Source of the DNA: Litorivita sp040371945
GTDB taxonomy: Bacteria > Pseudomonadota > Alphaproteobacteria > Rhodobacterales > Rhodobacteraceae
Reading direction: 5' to 3'
Assembly (NCBI RefSeq): GCF_040371945.1
Contig: NZ_BAABWS010000001.1
Span: 744,001 to 808,000 of the forward strand
DNA: 64,000 nucleotides
Each line of letters begins with the position of its first letter. Position 1 is the first letter of the stretch. The position numbers and the translations under genes are program-made. The notes under the pieces are model-generated. The model saw only the letters and a program-made list of their open reading frames with translations. It was not told the origin of the DNA and did no database searches. Shown piece by piece: positions 1 through 8,853 of the stretch.

Positions 1-584
1 CCCACCTTGGCCCCGAGATGAAAACTTTTGCCTTCGGTAAAATCGCTTTCCAGAAGACGGATTTCGATCCGTTCGCGCCCCTGCCCTGCCGCGCTGTAAT
101 CGAGCATCACCAAAGCCCCGTAATCATCGGCCATCGCGCGCAAAAGGCCGAGCATCACATGCCCAAAGCCAGCCATCGAGGTTTCGAGCGAGAGGGCGAA
201 ATATTCCGGCGAGCGTTCGGTCAATTCCATCGCCGGCAGGTCCAGATCCGACACCGCCAGACGCGCCCGCCCCGGTAAATCGTCGAGCGAGTGGAGAAAT
301 TCGATGAAATTCACCCCGCCAAAGCGCAGCAGGCGCCGCAGAGCTTCGACCTTGGGGTTGGAGACAAGATAGGTGCCGATATCTTCAAGCACCTCCTCGC
401 GCGGTTTGCGCAAGACGGTTTCGAGACTGGAGAGCACATCAAGCGTTTGTTGATCCTCATAGGTCAACATCGCCTCGAAAGAGCCAAAGCCCAAATCGGC
501 ATGATGCATCACCTGCGCCCATGTGTCATCGCCATAGGTATCGCGGGTAAAGCTTTGAATGGCTGTATTGATTAATCCGTGCAT
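1..584 (-). CDS. H-NOX (heme NO-binding, HNOB) domain protein, partial, heme motifs lost
   Basis: The 194 visible residues start MHGLIN, the classic H-NOX start, and follow the HNOB fold to the left edge, where the gene is cut. H-NOX proteins bind heme and sense NO or O2, usually to control a cyclase or kinase. Two hallmarks are missing. In the segment that normally reads FLxxLDxLH, residue 104 is Pro (FLHSLDDLP) where the proximal heme His should be. The YxSxR propionate-binding motif reads YSAAG near residue 146. The family assignment is from sequence similarity; loss of heme binding is inferred. The start codon at 584 is the only sensible one. Confidence 0.8.
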   Translation of the reverse strand, partial: MHGLINTAIQSFTRDTYGDDTWAQVMHHADLGFGSFEAMLTYEDQQTLDVLSSLETVLRKPREEVLEDIGTYLVSNPKVEALRRLLRFGGVNFIEFLHSLDDLPGRARLAVSDLDLPAMELTERSPEYFALSLETSMAGFGHVMLGLLRAMADDYGALVMLDYSAAGQGRERIEIRLLESDFTEGKSFHLGAKV

Positions 585-740
585 GGCCCTGCTCTTGGTC
601 TCGTGCTGAACGCAAGATGGACCACGTGCGGTTAATATTTGCCCAATAGTTTCAATTGTAGCGATTAGTTGCGCCCCGCCCGACGATGCGCGGGGGCACG
701 CGCCGGATGGGGCGAACGCGACGATGACGTGCTCGGTCTG

Positions 741-2576
741 CTAACGCCCCGCAGGCACAATTTCCGCATCCCCGATATAGAGCGCCATCCCGCTGCGCGG
801 CGCGATGCGCAAATCGCCTGCCTTTATCTTGGCAATCATCTGTGCTGCCGCAGGTTTATCCAGCCACGGCCCGAGGCCAATCAACGACGAAGCTTGCGCC
901 GCCAAGCTCGCGTCATCCTTGAACTCAAGAAGCCTCGCTTCCGGCGGATTGGCCACCACGATCAGGCCAAAACGCCGCCCGTCAAAGGCGTCAGGATCCA
1001 TCATATAGAGCACACAGCTCGCCTCGCCCGAAGGCTGCGCATTGGCGCAACTCTTCGCCCAACGTTTCATTAAGTTCGCCAGCCTCATCGCCGATGTAAC
1101 CAGCGGCATCTCGGCCCCTTCGGGATAGACGGCAACCGCCTCGCGCCATTTAGCAAGGTTTGCCAACATCTCGTCGCCTCGGCGGGCGCCAGACAAATCA
1201 TAGCGGCCCCGAGCCGTGCGGGCCGCGCCGATATCTGCCACAAGCGCCTCCATCCCCGCCGTCTTTGCCCGCTCTTCGAGACGCGCCAAGGCCGCGCGGC
1301 CCGCAAGACCATAGCTGGTCTTCAACGCATAGAGCGTGCGCCAATCGGTGCGGCCTTGCGCGCCTTGCGGCTGGGCATAAAGCGCCAGCATCCGCGCCTC
1401 CTGTGCCCGCGCAGAGATCGATTGCGCGTTCAACAACGGGGTCATCGACGCGGCCAGCCCGACCATCAAGGCCACCGCCAGATAAAGGTTCGCCTTGCGC
1501 AGCCGCCCCATCCACGACGCGCGAAATCCGCGCAGCACCGCACCCGCATAGGCAAGCGCATAAAGCGCAACATAGCCCGCCCCCATGGCCGCGCCGATGC
1601 GCTGCGGGGTCCATCCGTATTGCGCCACGCGCAGCCAGATCGCATAGACCGCAATCGCCGCCAGCGCGGGCAAAATCACCGCCTGAAGCTGCGCCGCGCC
1701 GCGCAAAAACCGGCTCTGCGCCGCTTCGCTATCGTCGCGGTCCACCAGTGCCGAAATCAACCCCGTCGCAATCGCCGCCATGACCAAGACCGAAACCACC
1801 GGCGACAGGCTCAGGGCCGAACCGCCCCGCAGCCCAAAAGGAAAGGCCACGATATAAAGCGCCGTCACCGCCAAAACCAAAGGCAGCATCACCCGCGCGA
1901 AGCGCACGAAAAGATAGGGCGTGATATAGCCGCTCATCTCATGCACCAAAGCCATCGCCAAACCGAACACCGCGCCCGAAAGCAAGAATGGCAAGGCATC
2001 AATGCTCTCGAGAATGTCTTCGAGCGAAATGCCGACGGCCTCCAGCAAGCCGTTCGAGAAGAAAAACAGCGCCCAGAAAACGCCGGTAAACAACAAGGCC
2101 GCCGCCGCGCGCACCACCATGACCCATGCGTGATCAAAGAGCCGCCCATAGTCGCGCAGCCCGCCGGCCCGCTCGGCACCGGCGATCAAAAACGGCGCGG
2201 CGATGGCCGAGAGCGCAATCAGCGTGAGCATCGCGGGCCATGTCTCGCCAAACCCGTCGCCTGCCTCAAAGCGCAGCCCGTAAAAGCCGCCAAATGCGCT
2301 GAGCGCCAATCCGGCAGCAACGGCCAGACCCAGCGCGCGCCCCAATTTGAGCGGACCGCTGAGCACCAAAGCCAAGGCCGCAGCGCCGATAAGCAGGGCG
2401 CCAAGGCCCCATTGCACTGCAGGCAGGGAGAACAGATCCTCAAACACCTGCCCCACCAGATAGACCGCCAAGCCCAGCCCCGCGCCCATGAGCGCCAAAG
2501 CGGCGCGAAACTGCGCGCCCTGCGCGCCCGCTGCGTCCTGCGAGGGCTGCGCCTCGGGTTGGGATATCTGGTCCAT
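741..2576 (-). CDS. DUF4153 polytopic membrane protein
   Basis: A 611-residue protein with about a dozen hydrophobic helices in its first two thirds, then a soluble C-terminal domain of about 200 residues. It resembles DUF4153 proteins of Rhodobacterales, which have no established function. A longer reading frame begins at 2609. The ATG at 2576 (MDQIS) is preferred because AGGAGGTGAG sits just before it. It is a single gene, separate from the HAD gene on the same strand. DUF4153 is assigned by general resemblance, so the family name is less sure than the membrane topology. Confidence 0.72.
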   Translation of the reverse strand: MDQISQPEAQPSQDAAGAQGAQFRAALALMGAGLGLAVYLVGQVFEDLFSLPAVQWGLGALLIGAAALALVLSGPLKLGRALGLAVAAGLALSAFGGFYGLRFEAGDGFGETWPAMLTLIALSAIAAPFLIAGAERAGGLRDYGRLFDHAWVMVVRAAAALLFTGVFWALFFFSNGLLEAVGISLEDILESIDALPFLLSGAVFGLAMALVHEMSGYITPYLFVRFARVMLPLVLAVTALYIVAFPFGLRGGSALSLSPVVSVLVMAAIATGLISALVDRDDSEAAQSRFLRGAAQLQAVILPALAAIAVYAIWLRVAQYGWTPQRIGAAMGAGYVALYALAYAGAVLRGFRASWMGRLRKANLYLAVALMVGLAASMTPLLNAQSISARAQEARMLALYAQPQGAQGRTDWRTLYALKTSYGLAGRAALARLEERAKTAGMEALVADIGAARTARGRYDLSGARRGDEMLANLAKWREAVAVYPEGAEMPLVTSAMRLANLMKRWAKSCANAQPSGEASCVLYMMDPDAFDGRRFGLIVVANPPEARLLEFKDDASLAAQASSLIGLGPWLDKPAAAQMIAKIKAGDLRIAPRSGMALYIGDAEIVPAGR

Positions 2577-2677
2577 CTGCTCACCTCCTACATCATCAAA
2601 CGCTGCCAAACGCTTGACCTATCGTGATTATATCAAAGCGCAGCCCCCGCGGGCAGAGGGCAAAACCGCGCGCTGTC

Positions 2678-3406
2678 TCACTGCCCCGCCATCCATTCAG
2701 GGATATGGCCGATATGGGGCAAGACCACATCGGCAAAGGGCGCAAGCTCTGCCGCGCTGGCCAATCCGGTCAAGACCCCGACCGTGCTCATCCCTGCGGC
2801 GCGCCCTGCCATCAGGTCATGCAAGCTGTCGCCCACCATGGCCACGCGGGCGGGCACAAGGCCCATTTTCGCGGCAAAGGCCAAGAGCGGATCAGGCGCG
2901 GGTTTGGCCCCGTATCCGCTGTCATATCCGGCGACAAAATCGAAATGCGCCGCAATGCCTGCCGCGGCCAGATGCGCATGGGCGGCATATTCGCTGTCAT
3001 TGGTCATCACCCCGAGCGCGAGGCCCTGCGCCCCGAGCCGCGCCAAAAACGGGTCCAGATGCACCGCGGGCACCTGCGGCACATCCGCCGCAGCGACGGA
3101 CAAGACCCGCTCCAGCGCGTCGATATCGGGGCTTGGCATGGCAAGGGCGAGGCATTGCGCCGCCTCGCGGGCGGTGCCGGCGATGATCGGGCTGTCCGGC
3201 AAAAACTGCCGCACCGCCATATCGAAGCCCGCCGCCTGCGCCAGATCGCCCAAGGCCGCGCCGCTCGCCTGCGCCTGCTCTATCAAGAATTCTGCGGTCC
3301 AGTCGGACCAGCTTTTGTGAAAATCGAACAGCGTGCCGTCCTTGTCGAACAACAGCCCGTCGAGGGGCAGACCCTTGCCGTGCAAAACCGTCGCCGGATC
3401 ACTCAT
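2678..3406 (-). CDS. HAD-superfamily phosphatase, phosphoglycolate-phosphatase-like
   Basis: A 242-residue HAD hydrolase. Motif I is DKDGTLFDF near the N-terminus, with the nucleophile Asp and the second acid/base Asp. Motif IV is GDSLHDLMAG near residue 195, followed by a typical C-terminal helix. A helical cap lies between motifs I and II, so it is subfamily I, like Gph-type enzymes that dephosphorylate small phosphoesters. The substrate cannot be read from sequence. The start at 3406 follows GGGGAGAG; the upstream extension to 3490 looks spurious. It is monocistronic and divergent from the MarR gene. Confidence 0.85.
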   Translation of the reverse strand: MSDPATVLHGKGLPLDGLLFDKDGTLFDFHKSWSDWTAEFLIEQAQASGAALGDLAQAAGFDMAVRQFLPDSPIIAGTAREAAQCLALAMPSPDIDALERVLSVAAADVPQVPAVHLDPFLARLGAQGLALGVMTNDSEYAAHAHLAAAGIAAHFDFVAGYDSGYGAKPAPDPLLAFAAKMGLVPARVAMVGDSLHDLMAGRAAGMSTVGVLTGLASAAELAPFADVVLPHIGHIPEWMAGQ

Positions 3407-3621
3407 CTCTACTCTCCCCGCGTGGGGCCGGATTGGCCCGCATCCCCTATGCGCAACCTGCCCCGCCCGATCCCAGCCTTCAAGCCTCAATCAGGCCGCG
3501 CCGCGCGATACCGCCACGCGCGCCCTATGCGAGGCGCAAAACCTGCCGCGCGCCATGTGACGCAGCGGTGCAACCGCGCGCCGCCTTGACAGCAGCCCGC
3601 CCCCTATGAGCCTATGCACTC

Positions 3622-4104
3622 ATGACAAAGACCGACACACGCCCCGCCAAGCAAAGCGCCGAGCGCTACCGTTTGCAAAGCTCGCTTGGCTACCACCTCT
3701 CGCTGGCCTCGCGATTGCAAGAACGCCGCCTCGACGAAGCCCTGCGCACCTTGGGGCTGACGCGGACCTCTTGGTGTGTGCTTTTGGCCGTGGGCAATGA
3801 GGGAATGGAGCAACCCTCTGATATCGCCAGCTTTATCGGCATCGACCGCACCGCCACGTCGCGGACCTTGCGCCATATGGAAAGCGATGGTCTGGTCGCG
3901 CGCTCCTCGGGCGAAGGCGACAAACGCACCCGCCGCGTGGTGCTCACCGAAAAGGGATGCGCCGCGATCCGCAGTGCCACGCCCTTTGCCCAACATAATG
4001 CCGAAGTTCTCGCGCTGCGCCTGTCCGATGGCGAGCAGGACGAGTTGATCCGACTTTTGACCAAGCTCAGCCACGGCGAGGATATGGACCTGTCGACGCT
4101 TTAG
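3622..4104 (+). CDS. MarR-family transcriptional regulator
   Basis: A 160-residue winged-helix protein. The recognition segment (DIASFIGIDRTATSRTLRHM) and the wing (SSGEGDKRTRRVVLTEKG) are typical of MarR dimers, which usually repress an adjacent efflux, catabolic or stress gene and release DNA on binding a small phenolic ligand. No adjacent target operon is obvious: the next genes are divergent from or convergent with it. It may therefore control itself or a distant gene. The N-terminal 20 residues are polar and may be a tail. Confidence 0.88.
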   Translation: MTKTDTRPAKQSAERYRLQSSLGYHLSLASRLQERRLDEALRTLGLTRTSWCVLLAVGNEGMEQPSDIASFIGIDRTATSRTLRHMESDGLVARSSGEGDKRTRRVVLTEKGCAAIRSATPFAQHNAEVLALRLSDGEQDELIRLLTKLSHGEDMDLSTL

Positions 4105-4207
4105 GCGCCGAGCGGCGGCTGGACGGCGACGGGACGGTGGCTCACGGTGACTGGGCGGTCACGGGCCGGCCCGACTTGCGCCCCGCCGCCCGCGACTTGT
4201 ACGCCGC

Positions 4208-4492
4208 TCAGGTCCAGTTGACCTGCGCCCCGCCCGGCAATGCGGCGCGCGCCAGCATTGGCCCCTCATAGCGCTCGCCAATCGTGTCGCAAAACCCCAC
4301 GACCCAAGCGTCATCCATCATCAAGAAATCGAGAACCGAGCCCAAAAACTCCGGCTCCGAGGCGCGGGCACGCAAATCGGCCTCGGACGCGCCGCTGGCG
4401 CCCAAGAACACCGGCAGCAAATCCTCATTGCCCGCCAACCACGCCAGAGCCTTGAGGGCGAGGGTCTCGGCCGCATCTTGCGAATAGCTCAT
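4208..4492 (-). CDS. DUF3572 family protein
   Basis: A 94-residue acidic helical protein (AAETLALKALAWLAGNEDLL near the start) matching the DUF3572 family of alphaproteobacteria. Its function is unknown. It is divergent from pleD, an arrangement seen repeatedly in the class, so the 232-bp spacer probably holds both promoters. A link to c-di-GMP signalling is suggested only by this neighbourhood. Confidence 0.85.
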   Translation of the reverse strand: MSYSQDAAETLALKALAWLAGNEDLLPVFLGASGASEADLRARASEPEFLGSVLDFLMMDDAWVVGFCDTIGERYEGPMLARAALPGGAQVNWT

Positions 4493-4724
4493 ATCTCGAT
4501 CCTAACCGGCACGCCGCAGATTGGGCGCGCCTCATACCTATCGGCGCCCATCGCCGCATTCAATGGCGCATGGGTTCGCACCAACGTCCGCGCAGGTCCA
4601 CGCGCCCGAATTGATCGGCGCGAATCCGCCTGCACCGCCCCCGCCCGCGGGACCAAATAAAGGAATAATTAACCATTCCGACCCAAGGTAAGAAAACTGT
4701 AACAGTCCCGAGAGGCGTGATGAC

Positions 4725-6116
4725 ATGCCAGGCAAGATTTTGATCGTCGATGATATTTCGACGAACCGCATCGTCCTGAAGGTCAAGCTCTCTTCAGCCT
4801 TCTATCAGGTATTGCAAGCGCGCAGCGCCAAAGAAGCGGCCGCCTTGATCACCAGCGAAAGACCCGATCTGGTGCTCGCCTCGGCACGCCTGCCGGAGGT
4901 CGGCGCGATCGAGCTTTGCGCGCTCTTGCAAGCGGCGGCAGGCGATCACAGCTTGCCCATCGTATTGATCGACACCGAAGACCAGCGCGATACCCGCCTT
5001 GAACGCCTACGCGCAGGGGCGGACGATGTGCTCACCAAACCGCTTGATGATCTGCAACTTCTGGCCCGCGTGCGCAGCCTCTTGCGCCTGCGCAGCGGCA
5101 CCGAAGAATTGCGCCGCCGTTCGGGCACCGTGCCGGTTCTGGACGAAAAAGAGTTGGCGCTATGCGATGCGCAGGGGGCCCATGTCAAACTGTGCACCGA
5201 TGCGCCGCCGCGCGCGATCCGTTGGCAAAAGGCGCTGCAAAAACGGTTTTCCGAGCAAGTCTCGACCGTGCTCTTGCGCGATGCGATGCGCGGCTTGCAA
5301 GAAGGCACACATACCGACGCCTTCGTCATTCAACTGAGCGACGAGGCGCCCGACGCCGCATTGCGCCTGATTGCAGATGCCCGCTCGCGCAGCGAGACGC
5401 GCGATGCCGCCGTTATTGCCATCATGCCGACCGAAAACCGCCGCCTGGCCGCCGATGCGTTGGACCTTGGGGCCAATGATGTGCTGTGCGGCGGATTTGA
5501 CGTCGAGGAGCTCTCTGTGCGGCTGGCACGCCAGATCGCCCGCAAACGGCGCACAGAAATGTTGCGCGAAAAACTGGCCTCGGGCCTGCGCGCGGCTGTC
5601 ACGGACCCGTTGACCGGCCTTTACAACCGCCGCTACGCTATGCCGCAACTGGCGGAACTGGCGCAGGCCAGCTTGCAAAATGGCGAGGATTGCGCCGTCA
5701 TTCTCGCCGATCTGGACCATTTCAAATCCGTCAATGACCGGTTCGGCCATGCCGCCGGTGACAGCGTTCTTTGCGAAGTGGCGAAGCGATTGCGCGACAA
5801 TCTGCGCAGCGTGGACATGGTGGCCCGTATCGGCGGCGAAGAGTTCTTGATCGTGATGCCCAATACCACGCTTCATGAGGCCCATAGCGCCGCCAGCCGC
5901 CTGTGCCGGATCATTGGCCAAACGCCGGTACGCGACGCGTCGACCCCCCATCCCGTGCCCATCACCATTTCGATTGGTCTGGCCATGTGCGGCACAACCC
6001 TACATGCGGAGGGGGATCATGCCCGCACCATGCTCGAACAGGCCGACAAAGCGCTCTATGACGCCAAAGCTCAAGGCCGCAATCAGGTCACGCTCAGCCG
6101 GTTGAGCGCCGCATAA
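4725..6116 (+). CDS. pleD: PleD-type response regulator / diguanylate cyclase
   Basis: A 463-residue protein with two receiver domains (about 1-125 and 155-280) and a C-terminal GGDEF domain. The active site GGEEF is at 370-374, and the product-inhibition I-site RSVD at 361-364, so cyclase activity and feedback by c-di-GMP are expected. In the first receiver the acidic pocket (D9, D10) and the KP lysine remain. The phosphoacceptor position, D53 in Caulobacter PleD, is Ser here (LVLASARLP). Control by phosphorylation is therefore unlikely unless the second receiver is used, and that domain is also degenerate. It is divergent from DUF3572. Confidence 0.92.
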   Translation: MPGKILIVDDISTNRIVLKVKLSSAFYQVLQARSAKEAAALITSERPDLVLASARLPEVGAIELCALLQAAAGDHSLPIVLIDTEDQRDTRLERLRAGADDVLTKPLDDLQLLARVRSLLRLRSGTEELRRRSGTVPVLDEKELALCDAQGAHVKLCTDAPPRAIRWQKALQKRFSEQVSTVLLRDAMRGLQEGTHTDAFVIQLSDEAPDAALRLIADARSRSETRDAAVIAIMPTENRRLAADALDLGANDVLCGGFDVEELSVRLARQIARKRRTEMLREKLASGLRAAVTDPLTGLYNRRYAMPQLAELAQASLQNGEDCAVILADLDHFKSVNDRFGHAAGDSVLCEVAKRLRDNLRSVDMVARIGGEEFLIVMPNTTLHEAHSAASRLCRIIGQTPVRDASTPHPVPITISIGLAMCGTTLHAEGDHARTMLEQADKALYDAKAQGRNQVTLSRLSAA

Positions 6117-6300
6117 CCGGCCAAGATCGTGCCGCCTCATCGTCGCGTGCGACCGCCAGCGGGGCACACGTCGGGCGGCATATGACCGGGCCGATCAAGG
6201 AAACCAGCAACACCAAATCTAGGATGACAAGACATCAACAGAAGCGGCGGCTGTGATCGCCCCCGCCCTGCTGTGCATGCTAATTGACGACGGTCCGGTC
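6117..6300. other. Intergenic spacer between pleD and a CpxP-like gene
   Basis: A 184-bp convergent gap. GTGCCGCC near 6130 and GGGCGGCAT near 6174 could form a long imperfect hairpin acting as a shared terminator, but there is no T-run. Nothing else is recognisable. Confidence 0.3.
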
Positions 6301-6846
6301 TTAGTCGCCCTTATGGCGCCCCTCATGCCCCTCCCCATGGCGCCCATCGCGGCCGCCGCGGTGCTCTAACGCTTCCTCAAGCCGCGCGGCAAATTCGGCG
6401 CGCTGCGCGTCGCTCATCTGTGTGAGTTTCTCTAGCAAAAGCGTCTGCCCGATCAACTGGCGCTCAAGCGCAACGGCGCGTTGCTGCGCCAGACTTGCTG
6501 CAAGCGGCGCGGGGTCGAAAGGCACTTGGCGCAGGGCTTTCAAAATGACATCAAATTGCGCCCGCATATCATCGCGGCTCGGGCGGCCTTCACGGTACGC
6601 CTCGCGCAGCTTCCCGCCCAGCGCCCTGCGGTCTTCGCGGCTGAGCGCATAGGTCAAAGGCCCGCTGGCTTGATCGAGCCGCGGCGGGCGATGGTGGTCG
6701 CGCGGACCTTTGGAGATCGCACCAACCACGAGGCCCACGATCGCAAGGTTCAATGCCAAGGACACGAACAGCACAATTCGCAACCAAAGCCGCATACGCG
6801 GCCGCGCCTGCACGCCCTCGGGTGTCACTTTTTCATTCGGTGCCAT
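6301..6846 (-). CDS. Periplasmic CpxP/Spy-like (heavy-metal resistance type) membrane-anchored protein
   Basis: A 181-residue protein with one N-terminal transmembrane helix (about residues 20-42), then a helical periplasmic domain. A region of the LTxxQRxxF type (LTQMSDAQRAEFAARL) and an extremely His/Gly/Arg-rich C-terminus (GGRDGRHGEGHEGRHKGD) suggest metal binding. It belongs to the CpxP/Spy/CnrX-like periplasmic sensor-chaperone group. The start at 6846 follows GGGGAGAG, four bases after the stop of the upstream gene. It is the last gene of the ECF sigma operon and is probably part of its signal-sensing arm. Confidence 0.75.
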   Translation of the reverse strand: MAPNEKVTPEGVQARPRMRLWLRIVLFVSLALNLAIVGLVVGAISKGPRDHHRPPRLDQASGPLTYALSREDRRALGGKLREAYREGRPSRDDMRAQFDVILKALRQVPFDPAPLAASLAQQRAVALERQLIGQTLLLEKLTQMSDAQRAEFAARLEEALEHRGGRDGRHGEGHEGRHKGD

Positions 6847-6850
6847 TGAC

Positions 6851-7273
6851 TTAGCTCTCCCCAAGATCAAATTCGAAAGACGGCATCACATCGACAAGAT
6901 AGCCGTCCTGAGCCGCAAAATAGAGGCCCGCATCGGCCAGATAGAGGCTTGCCGCCTGCCCGAGGCCGACAGGTTGCACCGCACCGAGCCACAGGCCCGC
7001 CGTCGCCACGCTCGCAAGGCCAGCGAGCGCGGGCCAGCCGCCGATGGCCGCGCGAAACTGTGCCCAGAGCCCGCGCTGCGCCTCGCCCCCCGCATGAGAT
7101 ATGGCTTGAGGCGCGCGCGCGGCGTTGATGTCGGCCTGCACCCTTTGCGCGTCCGCCAAAACCGCCGTCATCAGCGCCGCATCGGGCACGGGTGCGGCCT
7201 CGCGGCCTGCGGCAAAGAACAGGTCAAGATCGACATCGCCCGCTGCATTTTGGTTCTTGCTGTGCTCAGTCAT
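6851..7273 (-). CDS. Single-pass membrane protein, putative anti-sigma partner of the ECF sigma factor
   Basis: A 140-residue protein with a soluble N-terminal half (about 1-85) and one hydrophobic segment near 85-108 (WPALAGLASVATAGLWLGAV), then a short C-terminal tail. It overlaps the sigma gene by 8 bp, the typical coupling of sigma with anti-sigma. It lacks the zinc anti-sigma HxxxCxxC motif, so the anti-sigma role is inferred from position and topology only. The ATG at 7273 is preferred over the upstream in-frame codon at 7291, which lies inside the sigma gene. Confidence 0.68.
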   Translation of the reverse strand: MTEHSKNQNAAGDVDLDLFFAAGREAAPVPDAALMTAVLADAQRVQADINAARAPQAISHAGGEAQRGLWAQFRAAIGGWPALAGLASVATAGLWLGAVQPVGLGQAASLYLADAGLYFAAQDGYLVDVMPSFEFDLGES

Positions 7274-7865
7274 CGCTAAACCCCAATTCATCGCGCCGTC
7301 CCGACAATATCGCCGTCAGCGCACGCTTGCCTCGTGCGGTCAAACTTTCCACCGCCTCGGCGCTAATGTTCATCATCTGGGCAATCTGCGGATTGCCCAA
7401 ACCCTCGATATGGCGCAGCACCACCGCCTCGCGCTGGCGTTCGGGCAACTGGGCCAAAGCCGCGTTCAACGCCTCGGCGCGGCTTCGCGATTGCATCTGC
7501 TGCGCCGCCGAAGCGCTTTCATCGGCCGGCTCCGGCGCGGCCTCGAGCGGCGCAGAGCGCGCGCGTTTGCGCAAACGGTCGGTGCAAAGATTGGCCGTCA
7601 CGCGGTAGAGCCATGTGCTGACCTGCGCTTCGCCGCGCCGCCACTGGGGCGCGATTTTCCAAAGGCGCAGCAAGGCCTCTTGCGCCACATCGTCCGCTTC
7701 GGCCCGCTCGCCGAGCATACGCACCGCTTGGGCCAGAACCCGCGGCAAGAGCCGCACCGTCAAGGCCCGCGCCGCCGCCTCGTCGCCACTGGCAAACAGC
7801 GTCAGCAGCGCCTCGTCCGGCACATCGGCCAGCGCATCGTTATGGGCGTCGTAGGGCATATTCAT
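7266..7865 (-). CDS. ECF-type RNA polymerase sigma factor
   Basis: A 199-residue sigma-70 family protein with region 2 (ADDVAQEALLRLWKIAPQW) and region 4 (LPERQREAVVLRHIEGLGNP followed by an HTH). There is no sigma region 1 or 3, so it is a group 4 (ECF) factor. It heads a three-gene operon with a one-TM partner and a CpxP-like protein. The upstream EF-hand gene on the same strand is separated from it by a strong hairpin. Its regulon probably includes envelope or metal-stress genes; this is inferred from the neighbours. Confidence 0.9.
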   Translation of the reverse strand: MNMPYDAHNDALADVPDEALLTLFASGDEAAARALTVRLLPRVLAQAVRMLGERAEADDVAQEALLRLWKIAPQWRRGEAQVSTWLYRVTANLCTDRLRKRARSAPLEAAPEPADESASAAQQMQSRSRAEALNAALAQLPERQREAVVLRHIEGLGNPQIAQMMNISAEAVESLTARGKRALTAILSGRRDELGFSDD

Positions 7866-7918
7866 CGTCCGCTGGCGTATCCTGCCTGACCTATAGGTTC
7901 AAGACGCGCGCGCCTTGG

Positions 7919-7950
7919 CCTGTGCCGCCCGAACTTGCGGGCGGCACAGG
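7919..7950 (-). terminator. Perfect 12-bp stem-loop between the EF-hand and sigma genes
   Basis: CCTGTGCCGCCC (7919-7930) and its exact complement (7939-7950) enclose an 8-nt loop. No T-run follows on either strand. It could be a weak terminator, an attenuator or an mRNA-stabilising hairpin at the 3' end of the EF-hand transcript. Confidence 0.55.
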
Positions 7951-7971
7951 GGGATTATCGGCTCACGCGGA

Positions 7972-8574
7972 TCACTCGCTTTGCGCCGGAGCATCCTCGC
8001 TGGGTGCCTCTTGGGCTGGGGCTTTTTTCATCCACGAGCGTTTTCCATGCGCGCCATCCTTGTGGTGACCCTCCTTGTGGCCCCATTTGTGATCGCCATG
8101 ACGGCCGCCTTTGCCATGCTCGCGCATCTGCGCATGGCGCTCTTGCATCTTGGCGAACTCTTCGGTCGAGATTGCCCCGTCATCATCCGCGTCCAGACGC
8201 GAGAACATCTTGGCCCCGCCATCCTTGGGCGACATTTCGTCAAGGCTGAGCTTGCCATCGTCATTGGCATCGCGGTGCTCGATCATCCGCGCCGCGCCGC
8301 GCTGTGCGTGATCCTTGGCGTTGTCACGCATCCGCGCTTCCATACCGGCGGCCATTTCATCCACCGAAAGCGCGCCGTCGCCATCCGTATCCGCCGCGGC
8401 AAACCGTGCCTCGGCAAAGGCCTTGATCTCCTCTTGGGTCAGCTTGCCGTCCGAATTGCGATCTGCCGCTTCGAAATCGATACGCGGGCCCATGCCATCG
8501 CGTGCCATCGCGCCGCCCGCGTTCACCGCAAGGCCAAGGGCAATCAAACCGCTGAGAATATATGCTCGTTTCAT
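7972..8574 (-). CDS. Secreted EF-hand calcium-binding protein
   Basis: A 200-residue protein with a signal peptide (residues 1-25, cut after AMA) and four EF-hand loops: DRNSDGKLTQEE, DTDGDGALSVDE, DANDDGKLSLDE and DADDDGAISTEE. All keep the D-x-D/N-x-D-G spacing and the final Glu, so calcium binding is well supported. The tail is rich in His, Gly and Lys (GKGGRHGDHKWGHKEGHHKD), similar to the His-rich end of the CpxP-like protein downstream. Both may bind transition metals. It acts in the periplasm or outside the cell. Confidence 0.88.
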   Translation of the reverse strand: MKRAYILSGLIALGLAVNAGGAMARDGMGPRIDFEAADRNSDGKLTQEEIKAFAEARFAAADTDGDGALSVDEMAAGMEARMRDNAKDHAQRGAARMIEHRDANDDGKLSLDEMSPKDGGAKMFSRLDADDDGAISTEEFAKMQERHAQMREHGKGGRHGDHKWGHKEGHHKDGAHGKRSWMKKAPAQEAPSEDAPAQSE

Positions 8575-8853
8575 CTTTGGATCTCCATCCTGAAATAAAC
8601 CCGTTGTCAGGTCTTTGCTGTTAGCGTCCCGTATCGGCCCTTTGTGGCCGGTTATGCGTCTTCAACGGGTGGGCAAAGACATTCCGTCGCAGAAAAATGC
8701 TTTTTCTCTCGCCGCCCCCGAATTGGACGGCATTTGCGCAATCGGCCAAGCATTTTGCGACATGGGGACGCAAGCGCGCCGCGCTGCCTTCCCTTTCGCG
8801 CCGCCATGCCCCAAGTTTGGCGCAGCGCATCTATGCCCTATGAGAGTTTTCAA

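Noticed and set aside
1356..2627. Plus-strand open frame of 423 codons
   Set aside because: It is the antisense of the DUF4153 gene; Arg/His/Gln-rich composition and no ribosome site.
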